This document shows, one piece after another, positions 21,043 through 32,137 of a stretch of 64,000 bases of DNA (positions within the stretch are counted from its first letter, which is position 1; each line of letters opens with the position of its first letter). The stretch spans positions 1-64,000 of the forward strand of contig JASAND010011408.1 of the NCBI GenBank assembly GCA_030248195.1, given 5' to 3'. The translations under genes were made by a program, and so were the position numbers. The notes under the pieces were generated by a model. It saw nothing but the letters and a program-made list of their open reading frames with translations. It did no database searches and was not told where the DNA came from. Source of the stretch: Trissonchulus latispiculum. Taxonomy: Eukaryota; Nematoda; Enoplea; Enoplida; Ironidae.

Positions 21043-21559
21043 TAGTCCTGTAGATTACTGAAAAGTATTACTTTTACATATTTATTCGCATGCATAATAT
21101 TATCAAAGTTAGTTGCATTTATTTCTTTAAATTCTGCACTCTACGTTTTCGGTTACCATGCATTGTAATATCAATTTACACATTGCCATGAACCGGGTTT
21201 GTTAACTAAAACCAACTTATCCAAGTTTTCCCTGGCATAACTTCTTGTAATTACACGTCTTCTTCTCTTTCTTCTTCTTAGTTTTTCTTTGTTAAGTATG
21301 CATTATAACTAAACAAAAACCAGACGACCAATACTCTTGTTCAACAGTTCAAGTCAATACCACCGATTCCAATTAGAAAATGCTAATTTGTTGTCGTCAG
21401 AAAACATGAAAGCAACGAGTAATAATTTCTGGATGTTGTTACCAAAAGCAAACACTTTCCTTAAAAGTAAACCTTATACCTGTGGTTGCTAGTTATAGTA
21501 TCAAATGTAGATGTAGTTGATAGAACTTTGATCTGTACGGTTTCAGAGCGGTTTTGCAG

Positions 21560-22260
21560 GCGTTTCTGGAAATATCGCGATTAGGAAAGCACAAAAAGAG
21601 GCTTATCAAGGCTGAGCGCCTTAACGCCTTAGGTTTAACTTGTCTCTCAGTTGAAGAAACGATAGTCTTTCACGCTGAAAACCTTAATTCTTAATGAACA
21701 TGAGTTACATTTTTTCTTAGGTAAAGCATTAGTCTTGGCTGAAACATGTCAAGGTGCAAAACCAGACTTTTTAAAACCACAATTGTGTCTTTGCTACAGA
21801 ACCATGCTATCTTAACTTTTTAACTACTTTAAAACCCGTACAGACTCATCAGCAAAGTCATACATTATCAAAGTTACAGACTACAAGACACAACTAAACT
21901 GCATGATTCACTGTTTCATTCATAATTCACATTTCATTGTTAACTGCAAGTGAGTTAATCTGTTCAAAGCTCTGTCACTTTGCTATGCATAAGTTCGGAA
22001 TCTCTCTGCCAGGAAGATAAATGAATGAAGATGAAATAAAATAAATTTGTGTAAATCATCCACCTCAACACGCAACCTCTTGTTTGAATTCCAAAATCGG
22101 GTGACAAGGCGTGGAAAGTTGTATCTGTCATCGGGTTATGGTGCTCTAGATTTCGTCCCAATCGAGGCAATGAAGTTCACTAGAGCAAGCATACCCACTA
22201 ATAACGGAAATGTTAGTAGTTCTAGGCAATAAGAGAGCGCTTTGCTAAGAATGGATCTTC
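21560..22260. repeat. Old direct duplication, copy A
   Basis: Colinear with 23515-24200 through shared blocks such as TGAGTTAC, ACATGTCAAGGT, AGAACCATGCTATC, CAAAGCTCTGTCACTTTG, AATCATCCACCT and AAGGCGTGGAAAGTTGTAT. Many substitutions and small indels separate the copies. No coding content or mobile-element ends are visible. Confidence 0.8.
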
Positions 22261-23514
22261 TTAAGTAAACGTGAATTTACTTTTCTGTGTGCTAAATTTA
22301 CTCTTTACTAACCTGACTCGTTACTAACCGTACTAACTACTAACATGTACTAACTACTAACATGTACTAACATTTTAACACTAACAACAACAGTACAACT
22401 TTCTGATCGAATAAAAACTGTTCTGCGTACGGAAGCTGCATTGTTGGCAAAGTGCTCAATTAGAAATGAATTTTACTTTCGTTTCTTGCTTAAGTTTGCT
22501 AGGAGTGCCATTGGTGCAACCATGTAACTATTCAGACTCGAAAAAGCATTTTCTCCGACTTACGCTCAAACCGTTGGCAGCGGTCCACACTATTCTAAAT
22601 TACAGCAGACAGTGCTATCTCCATATACGATGAAAGTCATGTTATGAACAAACTTTCCTTAGGATTTCACTTCCTATGGATTCAGGTATGCTCCAATTTC
22701 GCTAAAACAATTCATCTTGTTGTTCTGGAAATAAGAGGCTTTCCATGCAGCGTAATCGGTCACCGAATTAGCTTTGTTTCAATTCAACAGCTCACTAATT
22801 CGCTACAGTAATCTAGATGTAAGATCTTAGTAGCCCCGTGTTGTTGTCTGGAGGCTACTTATTGAGTCAAGGGAGAGAATAAGTAAAATTATTTGAACAT
22901 TTCGTCAACCGTAAAATAAATTTCTGCTCATTGGTAGCATATGCTAGAACGAAAGCCGTGCCAGTCTTATTACCTATAGTAATGTTTACGTACGTATTGT
23001 AAGTAGCTACGTCGCTTTCTGTTCTGCATTGCTACATGATGAGGAGCAATTTGTGACGGCATTTTTTGAAATTAGTGTGTTTATAGCACAGAAGTACATT
23101 TCTCCTCTTTGCAAAGTTATATTTCGTTACTGTCCTACCACTCAATATTAAAGCATCAACCGAACCAACCAGCCTACCAGCTTGTATATGAAACTGCTCC
23201 AATAGGAGTATTCAATTTGATGCAACAAGCAACACCTACAAACAGACTATTTTAAGTGGCATAAAACCGTAATTTGCGTACATCCATTCTTCTTCTACAG
23301 TGTATTGCACTTGATGCGGATAGGCAACCTTCAAGCAAAGAATTGCTGATTCTAAATTCCGCCAGTGCATCTTACGAAATTTCAGGATCCAGCTCCCGCA
23401 ATCTCCACCCGCACAATCCCATTAACTTGTCTCACAGCTGAAACAGTCTTTCTGAATTCTAACTAAATTTTGCCTTCGTTTCTTTGCTTAAGTTGTTCGC
23501 TGTATAGTTTTCTG
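22261..23514. other. Spacer between duplicated copies, nothing recognised
   Basis: A short ACTAACTACTAACATGT tandem occurs at about 22320-22385. Nothing else stands out. Confidence 0.45.
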
Positions 23515-24200
23515 CATGCGCATGTGCAGACATCGCGAATGGGAAAGCACGAAGCACATGCAAACAGTGTACATGGAATTCGACTCAAGAAATCAAGGCA
23601 TACCGCTTTAGGCTTATCTTGTCTCACACTATTTCATGTCAAAAACTTAATTTTTTAGTCAGAATGAGTTACGTCTTTTCTTAGCCAAAGCATCAATCAT
23701 TGCAGCTACATGTCAAGGTAAAAAACCAGATTATTTATAACCACAGCATGTGTCGTAGCCATAGAACCATGCTATCCTAACTTTAACGTAGAGACTCAAT
23801 AGAAAAGTCATACGTTATCAAAATTACATCCAATAGGACAGGAGTCAATTGCATGATTCACTTTGTTTACTGTAAATGAGTTTATCTTTCAAAGCTCTGT
23901 CACTTTGATATACACAACCTCTGAATCTGCCAGCCAGAAGAAATCAAAAATAAAATAAATTTACGTGAATCATCCACCTTAAATCGCAGCCTCTTGTTTA
24001 AATTTCCGTATCTGCTGGCAAGGCGTGGAAAGTTGTATTTATCATAGGATTATGGTACTCAGAAATTAATCCCAATGGAAGCAAACGAAGTTCACTACGG
24101 CAAGCACACCCACAATCAGCGGGACTGTTGGTAGTGGTTTTAGACAATAAGAGAACACTTTGCCAACAATCGATCTTATAAGGTGAATCTTGTTCTAAAT
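23515..24200. repeat. Old direct duplication, copy B
   Basis: Partner of 21560-22260 in the same orientation, about 1.95 kb downstream. Together they suggest an ancient tandem segmental duplication or two members of an unrecognised dispersed repeat. Confidence 0.8.
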
Positions 24201-24239
24201 CTCCATATACAATAGAAATTATGTTACAGAACTAGCTGA

Positions 24240-25400
24240 CTGCTTCAAAAGATCAACCTGGGATGTCCCCATCTCTGTCAAATAGACTCAGATTAAGCAC
24301 AAGCAGTCACTCAAACTAGTGTGTTGATTTTCTTGGAACTTATGATTCCTACTATCTGTTGGAAATAATCTCTACTAGAAAGAATATTTGGTCAAACGGT
24401 CGCTCAGACTATTGGCAGCGGTACACGTACTTATAGAAAAGGTGAGCTATTCAGACATCCTGTCAAATAGACTCAGATTAAGCACAAGGAGTCACCCGAA
24501 CAAGTGTGTCCATTTTCTTGGACCTGGTAGTTTCTACTATCTGTTAGAAACAAACCTGCTTTATTTTGTTCTTCCATCTTCAGAATCGCTTCCAGCAAAC
24601 TGATCGAAAAGTTAACCAATGCATACAGAATCCACATAAGTCATTGCATATGAATACATGTTTAATGTCCAAAATGTCCATGTCCACGCCACAGGACACC
24701 AGATAAACAGACTTAAAAAGGATAAATGCATATGCGAAGACGCTGCTGCATCACTGCAGAATCCAAGGATACATATAATTATTCTGCAACAAGATGGTTA
24801 CTCTCATTTGTAGAGCTGAAATTTTAAAAGTCCTTATCCTATATCGCCTATGTTGTTTCATGCTGCAGTTCTTAGCATTGTTACCAGCAGCAGATTAAGC
24901 ACACCCAAACAGAGCGATTCCGAAGATGCAACCTTGTATAATGGGACTGGTACACACTGTTGTAAATGTAAGCTGGCAGTGCTATCTCCTATGTGATGAC
25001 TGTTATGCTATAGAATACAAACAGTGCGATTCAGGAGATGTAACTTTGGATGTCATGAACGCTGTCAAATAGATTCAGATAAGCAGTTTGCTAAACTGTC
25101 AAATAGATTCAGATAAGCAGTTTGGTAAAGAAGTGTGCTAATGTTCTTTGACCTCGTAATCTCTACTACCTGTTGGAAATGCACTCTACTCGAAAGAATA
25201 TTTGTTCAGAACGGACGGTCAGTCTAATGGGACCGGTACAAACTGTTCTAAATTTCAGCAGACAGGGATATCTCAATATATGATGAAAATCGTTTCATGA
25301 ATAAACTTCAGAAGTTACTAGCTTGGATGACTACAACGCTGTCAGTAGTTTAGATGTCCTCGGTTGTCAAATAAATCTGCTTTATGTTATCTTCCATCTG
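24240..25400 (+). repeat. Irregular internal repeats (GTCAAATAGACTCAGATTAAGC block)
   Basis: A block beginning GTCAAATAGACTCAGATTAAG and ending CTACTATCTGTTGGAAA occurs at about 24277-24365, 24462-24552 and, more diverged with an internal doubling, 25048-25190. GATGAAAATC-type motifs accompany the copies. The function is unknown. Confidence 0.7.
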
Positions 25401-26325
25401 TAGTATCCCTTCAAGGAAACTGATCTTATTCTCTTTCATAATCGCATACTTTTCATTAGTTGATATTATGGAAAATGTTAACCAAGACATATGGTATCCA
25501 TATAAATCATTGCATCTTTACCTATGCTTAAAATGGAATGTCCAAAGCTTTATACGGCACAAGATACTAGATCAACTGATATAAAAACGATTGATACATA
25601 TGCGATGACGTCGCTGCATCATAGCTGAATCGAATGATTAGTGAAAAAACAAGATGGTTGCATTTGACATGTAACAAATCAGCTCGATTTAAACAGAAAT
25701 CACCAAAAACTAGTTGACTATTGAAAAACAAATCTATTAGTTTGTTCCAAAAAGATCTGTAACGAATTACGCAGTCATTTCGGATGTTAAATCTGACCAA
25801 AGTAATGATGCCATCAATTAATCCTCCATAACTCAACAACAGATGCCTTATTTTAACCTAATCGTCAAGGAAGTTTTCACATAATCTAAATCCTGATTTC
25901 CAGCATTCTTTCAGTGGAACACTAGCCATCAATGCATATTCCGCTTATTTCCTTTTTCACTAACACGTTCCCCGCAGTTTAAAAAAGCCTTGAAACATTA
26001 ATAAGAACGTATTGTAACGTCTTGCGAAAACCACTTCCTTAGCAGATTTTGTGCCTGAGCGCCAATATTTAATTCAAACAAATTCAGCTTTAGCGCCGTC
26101 GCGTTGCTGTACCAGCTAGTGACGCAATCAGTATTGCACTATGATATATTTTGTGACTATACCTTATTCTGCCTCCGAGTTCTTTTGACTAAATTGTTTA
26201 TTTTCAACAGCCGCAGGTTACCTCAAAGCTAGCCATTGTCCAATCTTAATCCCAAATTTGACGGCTGATAACATTTTATGGGAATCAATTTTTTGATTGG
26301 AAGCAGTCCCACCCTTCTATGTGCT
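25401..26325. other. Nothing recognised
   Basis: AT-rich intergenic sequence with no supported feature. Confidence 0.45.
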
Positions 26326-26477
26326 TATGGTAAAATAACACACGATTATAAACGAAAGAAAAATGGGTGTCACTACATCACCTCCGACCCGAAAAATTTG
26401 GTCCTGAGGTGAGGATTGAACCCACAACTTTTGGCTAACTAGGACAATGCTCAATCAATTGAGCCACCCAGGCACAA
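26326..26477 (-). mobile_element. tRNA-derived SINE
   Basis: The minus strand shows a tRNA-like head with a box A (TGGCTCAATTGATTGAGC, 26449-26466) and a box B (GGTTCAATCCT, 26412-26422) at tRNA spacing. The head is closed by CCTGGG and CCTCAGG as an imperfect acceptor stem. A non-tRNA tail of about 75 nt follows. Poor acceptor pairing and the tail argue for a SINE, not a functional tRNA gene. Boundaries are approximate. Confidence 0.72.
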
Positions 26478-29394
26478 TCGAACCAAGCCTAAGTTTGAGT
26501 TCGTTCCCAAATTGTAGTTACACGTTTTTGAATAAATGAATGATTAATTAATTGCGCAAAGTAACTCTGTGCACAACAGGAACTTAACTAGGAACAGGCA
26601 CATACTTTAACGGTAGTTCGAATTTCACTGACCCTTGTGGAAGCAAATTTAGGTTCCCCTTGTGGGAGCGATTTTTCTTAGGAGTACTTTTGAAAGCGAT
26701 TTTTAAGCAATTTTTGCCATGTTTTAACAAAAAACAGCGAATTTTTTGCCAAAACACGTTTTTTGGACGTTGTTTAGCAAACAATAGTGATTTTAAGTAT
26801 GCCGAGCTTGCCTAGTAATTTGGCTGAGCTTACGGAAACTTTACACACCTCTGAAGAAACGTCAAAACAACCAGTTGAATGGTTTTTTCTGAAAACAAAC
26901 TTTTGCTCACAAGTACATTTTGTATCCAAGGTTTCCCAGCCAGTATCAACTTTTAATTTTTTGTGAACTCATTGAAACAACGCTTAAATTTCGAAAGAAA
27001 TCAATTTCCAACACAGGCAGTGCTGGACAATCTAATTTCTAATCTGTTTCCAGTCCAATTTTTGTTCAATGTGGGTCATTCACTGAATCCGACTAAGGTT
27101 AAGAATTTCAAAAAACAAATTTTCAAACACTGTTAAGCTTACGTATCTGTGGAACTATACCCTCTCCTTGTCTTGCTTCGAAACTTTTTCAAACTGATCA
27201 ATTTGCATGAACTTGGAAATGGTTTAGTTTTATTCATATAAAATGACTGCTGTATTGATAGTTAGCTTTGCGCCTCTAACCTTAACCGGACAGACACAAA
27301 TTACGCTACATCATATTCTAGTGCGTTCTCAAAATTTAGTACACTTTTGCAGCGTTGGATCATACTAAATTTTGCACCTGGAAACTTTTAAAAGTGACCG
27401 TTGGAATACACTTGATTACTTCTATTTATTTTGCCTAATTGATATAGAGATTTGTTCTTAGATCCTAAAAGGCAGCTATGTTATTGCAGCCAATGAAGTA
27501 GCTCTTCAAATTTAATAGATTTTAAATTACTTGACTGCGTAAAGGTCAACGTAAACTCGTTATTAGCGCAATTTTGTTACTGAAGTACGTCCATTTTGTT
27601 TTAAGGGATTTTGCTCAGTTTTTTAGCTTAGCACTCGATTAATACTTAGGAGTATCAGAATAAACATCGCCAAATGACTATTTCAGATATATTTCTCTTG
27701 AGCTGTTGACTTACACGCTCTCTTCTAGTCTGCGGCAGTCAAAATTATAATATGATTTTTAAGAAGGTTGTTAAAGTATTCTGTACTCCTATTGGACGAG
27801 TTGTTATTGAATTTGAAATTCTTATGAGAGTACTTTTCTAGCATTCTTTAAAATGTGAGATTTTTAGATTCCTTGGTAGTTTTCTTTTCTGAACTCTGCT
27901 CTGCCAATGGCTAGAAGGGGGCACCACGTCCGTTTTATCTGTTTTTTATTTACTAAATAGGTTAACATAGCGATTGGGACTTGGGGGGTCTTTCCGTAAG
28001 TGTTTAAACGTGGCCATAAAAGCTAGCGATTAAAATTACAATTCCCGAATATAGATCACTTTTAAAGAAAAATACACTGATTGAAACCTCCTGAAACCTC
28101 CATGAGATTATTACTTGTTTACTATTATATACTATATTTATTAGACCTCATTTTCGACCATTTTTGAACGTTCATTTGCGATTTTCCTTTACCCTTCATT
28201 GCTAACGTAGGGGGGCGGAACCTTGACCGCGCTGATGGGGGCCCTGCCCCCTCTTGTTAACCTATGATTTTGTACATAGCTGTTCTGTAAATGGTAAACC
28301 TGTATTCTGTACATAGTTGTTCTGTAAATTGTAAAAGTATGATTTAATATGTTACTGTCCTGTAAATTGTTAACTGTTTTTTTGGGATTTGTTAGGATTC
28401 TGATGATGAAAGTCGTTTAATGACAACAAAATCCGAGCGCCCTGTCGCAATTACTAATGAAAGGTCTTTAGTGCGGAGTGAGAGGGAACCAACTGACACT
28501 GTTTCTTTTGGCTAACTCTTGTTCCAAACTAAGGCTTTGAATTGGTGGTGGGCGCAGGGCTGACTTTAATTTCCTCTGGCTTTTGTATTTTTGTGTTTTT
28601 TTTGTTTCATATATCCTATGCTAGACAACTCAGTTTTCTGTTCTAAAAAGAATTTGTTTACATATCTAAAAATCTAACCTCAGTCACATCTTTTGACAGT
28701 TCAACAGTATCCTAACAATCCTTTGTGATTTGGCATTGTGTCCCTCCAGAGATAAAATTTTGAAAACTTTGAGATTAAGCGGGATTTGGTGAAGGGGATA
28801 TTTCCAAGCAAACTGGGATTGATCATTGCGATCTTTTCGATTTTGTGAGGCCAATTGTCTCGGTTGGGAAGAGGGGACCAAGAAGAACGGAATAACTTTG
28901 TCTATGGCTTGGATGGAAAGTTGTATATAAAGGCTCCTTGCGCCGAACAGTACAAATCCGAAATTTGTTTTTCGATTCACCATCGTTAGCTGAGGATAAG
29001 CTTTACAAAGCTTATTCTGAGCTGTCGACGCGGTGATTCGAAAAAACCAGATTTCGGATTTTTGCTGTTCGACTCTTGAAGCCCATATACACATCGTTTC
29101 ATCCGAGCCATACACAATTTGTTTTCGCTGCTGTTGGCTCCCTCTTCCCGACTAGAACAATTGAATTTCGCGGAATCGAAATTTTTGCTATGTTCAAACC
29201 TAGGTTGCTTGAAAATATATATGCCCACTACCAAATCTTCGTTCAATCCCAGCAGTTTTCTTAATTTTACCGCTAGGAGGACATAGTGCACATAATTTGT
29301 GTTTCTAATAAACGTAGCTAAAAAAAGGGGCATTCATTTATTTAGATTGATTCGTTTCTAGGAAAGATTAAGGTGTTCGCAAGCTTTGAATGAG
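26478..29394. other. Intergenic, nothing firmly recognised
   Basis: TGTACATAGTTGTTCTGTAA occurs twice, nearly identically, at about 28272 and 28310. A CTGATGATGAAAGTCG hairpin region lies near 28400. No gene structure was identified. Confidence 0.45.
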
Positions 29395-29625
29395 AATGCT
29401 CCTCTGTTTAAAATTGGATCACAAGATGGGCAAAATTGGGGCGGGGGCGCCCCCCCACAAACAGGGAATACTGTTTGCGACCCCCCCCTCCCCCAATGGG
29501 GAGGTTATGCTTATCGGTCAACTCCCCGTCACTGGGGAACTTTCGCGTATTGTAGTCGGAGCACCGTTACGCAATGCCAAAATGGGGAGCTCTCTATTGG
29601 CTTACTCTTTTTTATAACAGGGAAA
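29395..29625. mobile_element. Truncated arm of the CCCC/GGGG foldback MITE
   Basis: GCGTATTGTAGTCGGAGCACCGTTACGCAATGCC and the following GGCTTACTCTT block match the right arm of 30417-31060. The left part has only poly-C/poly-G blocks (CCCCCCCTCCCCCAATGGGG). ORFs across it are low-complexity artefacts. Confidence 0.65.
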
Positions 29626-30416
29626 TTAATTGTGGACTCTTGATATTATTGACAAATTTAGCGCCTTCTAAAACTTTCTTAAAAAGTGGTAACAATTTCA
29701 GAATTGCAAACGTTTTCTTGCTTCACATTAAAAATTTGGACAAATCGAGAATTTTCGCTACGTATTTCTGAAACACACTCCCTTAAAATTTAGGAGATGC
29801 GTTTTGAAGTGAACAAAGTTTAGGCAAATTTCCAGAATCGATCTCAGTGTTAACGCATGGTGTATTGGTGTGCCTTGGAAACTTTGGAAACAGTCATTTA
29901 ATTTGCAGGCCTCTATAAAGGCCTCTATATATAATGCAGGTCTATAATAGGAAGAGTGGGACACTCAGCGCTTGCAATGTATTCGCTTGCAATATGCTCT
30001 AAACATTAAGACCGAAACATGCTATACTGACAGTTTTCTCAAAACGGGCGTTTGCGACAAATAAAATACTGTAGCTTCAGCTTGGGCTAGGAAAGTAGCG
30101 CAGAATAATGTTTATATCACGACTTTGCGGAGAACTAAATCTTTTACGGTATAAAGTTTAGTTCGGTTTATTACAAATCCGGCAATAAAACTTTCCTTGC
30201 ATTCAAACTCAAGGAATTTTATTATTTCTTCAAAGTACCTTGTGTTGTTGCCGAAAAGTGTTTGAAAGAAACTGCATAAATTTTAGATATACAGTTAAAA
30301 AGATCTAGTACTCCGCAACAGTGATAAAAAATCACTGCTGTACGACTTTCCCAGCTCAAGTTACAGTATTTAATTTGTCGAAAACTTTTGTTTTTGAAAA
30401 ATGCCAAGGGTAGCAT

Positions 30417-31060
30417 CAAGAGTGCATAATTGCACTATATATAAGAAGAAGAGTAAGCCACTAGAGGGCTCCTCTTCTTGGCATTGCGTAACGGTGCTCC
30501 GACCACAATACGCGAATGTTCCCCCGTTTGGTGGGGGGGGGGGGTAGAGCAGAGGATTACGGTAGTTTTTGTTCTATTTGAAAATGGGTCCCCGTTTGGT
30601 GGGGGGGGTATGCAAAAGGGGTCCCCGTTTGGTGGGGGGTATGCAGATTGCAGAAGGGGTCCCCGTTTGGTGGGGGGGTATACAAAAGAGGTCCCTGTTT
30701 GGGGGGGGGGGTCGCCAACAGCCAATCAGATTCAGCCAATTTCAGCCTGACTTGGCGACCCCCCCCCAAACGGGGACCCCCTTCTGCCCACCCCCCCACC
30801 AAACGGGGACCCCTTTTGCGTACCCCCCACCAAACGGGNACCCCTTTTGCATACCCCCCCCACCAAACGGGGACCCCAGTTTCATACCCCCCCCCCCAAC
30901 GGGGAGGGGATATGCTGGTCGACCCCCCCCCCCCCCCCCACCAAACGGGGGAACATTCGCGTATTGTGGGCGGAGCACTGTTACGCAATGCTAAGAAGAG
31001 GAGCCCAGCCCTCTAGTGGCTTACTCTTCTTCTAATATATAGTGCAACTATGCACTCTTG
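30417..31060. mobile_element. hAT-like foldback MITE with G/C-run tandem core and 8-bp TSD
   Basis: The ends CAAGAGTGCATAATTGCAC and GTGCAACTATGCACTCTTG are inverted copies, followed inward by a TATATAAGAAGAAGAG block and an ACGCAATG block on both arms. GGTAGCAT flanks both sides (30409-30416, 31060-31067; one base shared with the terminus). The core alternates CCCCGTTTGGTGGGG units on the left with their complement on the right. It has an ambiguous base N at 30839. Several long ORFs on both strands come from these repeats. Confidence 0.85.
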
Positions 31061-31137
31061 GTAGCATGTTTACACTCTGAGATGCCACCCTGGAGAATTC
31101 AGCCTTAATGTTTCTAGCACAATGCAAACTTCAAACC

Positions 31138-31560
31138 AAGAGTGCATAAATGCATTGCACTATATATAAGAGAAAGAGTAAGCCACTGGAGGGCTTTTCT
31201 TCTTGTTTCTTCTTCTTTCTCTCGGTGTTCCGATCACAACACGCGAATGTTCCCCCGTTTGGGAGCGAAGGGCAGTCGCAAAAGGGCCCCGTTTGCTGGA
31301 GTGGATGCCAACTGCCAATCAGACTGCAGAGACCGCTCCCCGTTTTGTGGAGGGGGGAGTAGAGCTGAGTATTACGGCAGTTCCGGTACATGTCGAAAAT
31401 GAGTTCCCGTTGGTGAGGAGGGGTAAGCAGAAGGGGGTTTCCGTTTGGGGGGAGGGGAGGTCGTCAAGACAGGCTAAGATTGGGTCAATGTGATTTACAA
31501 TTGGCGACCCCCCTCCCACCAAACGGGGGAACATTCGCGTATTGCGGTCGGAGTTGATTA
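31138..31560. mobile_element. Second copy of the G/C-run foldback MITE, right end missing
   Basis: It begins CAAGAGTGCATAAATGCA and follows the same order (TATATAAGAGAAAGAG, GGCTT, CGCGAATGTTCCCCCGTTTG). It reaches the mirrored AACATTCGCGTATTG at 31530 but lacks the outer right terminus. Confidence 0.75.
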
Positions 31561-32137
31561 AGTCACCAGCCCAGGTTAAATTTATATATTAGGATAGACA
31601 ATATAATCCGGGATTAGTCATTGACTAGTAACATTGGCCGCTTTGTCAGATGTATGTTAGGAGGCCCATTAGTAATTTGGTCGTGGAATCGATCTTTGGA
31701 GTCGCAAAGTTTGCCAGCCTATGCGGCGATTGGGAAAGACTTAAACGGTTCTTTACAAAAAATTGAATCTTCGCCTCAGTATTCAGCAAAATACAGAGAT
31801 TGTAGTCGAAAGAGTACGAAACAGCGCTTTCTGCTTTGTAAAGCTCGCTTCCAAATATTTAAGTATATATAATTGAGCAAAATTAAAGCTCTAAACATCA
31901 TCAAAAACTCCTGATTTTAATCCTTCACACCATAGCGAAAGCTCCAAACAAAAATTTGGTGAGTTCGAAGTCTGCGGCATTCTACACTAGCTTTCGTCTT
32001 CGTTTCTACTAAGTTTAGATCATGTCATGCTATAGCAAATGGGTTAGATGAGCTGGGACCTCGATTGGCTAGTGAAAAGTAGAACTAGCATTCAGGCAAG
32101 TCGTGAAGATAGTCAATATCAATTAAATAAAATTTAG
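31561..32137. other. Nothing recognised
   Basis: Intergenic sequence without supported features. Confidence 0.45.

Noticed and set aside
26401..26473. Functional tRNA gene on the minus strand
   Set aside because: Boxes A and B are present, but the acceptor stem pairs poorly and a SINE-type tail follows.
28396..28440. Hammerhead ribozyme near CTGATGATGAAAGTCG
   Set aside because: A CTGATGA-like box and a short hairpin are present, but the required GAAA box after helix II is missing.
30435..31036. Pro/Gly-rich ORFs over 80 codons on both strands
   Set aside because: Translation of C and G runs within a MITE; one frame even crosses the ambiguous base.
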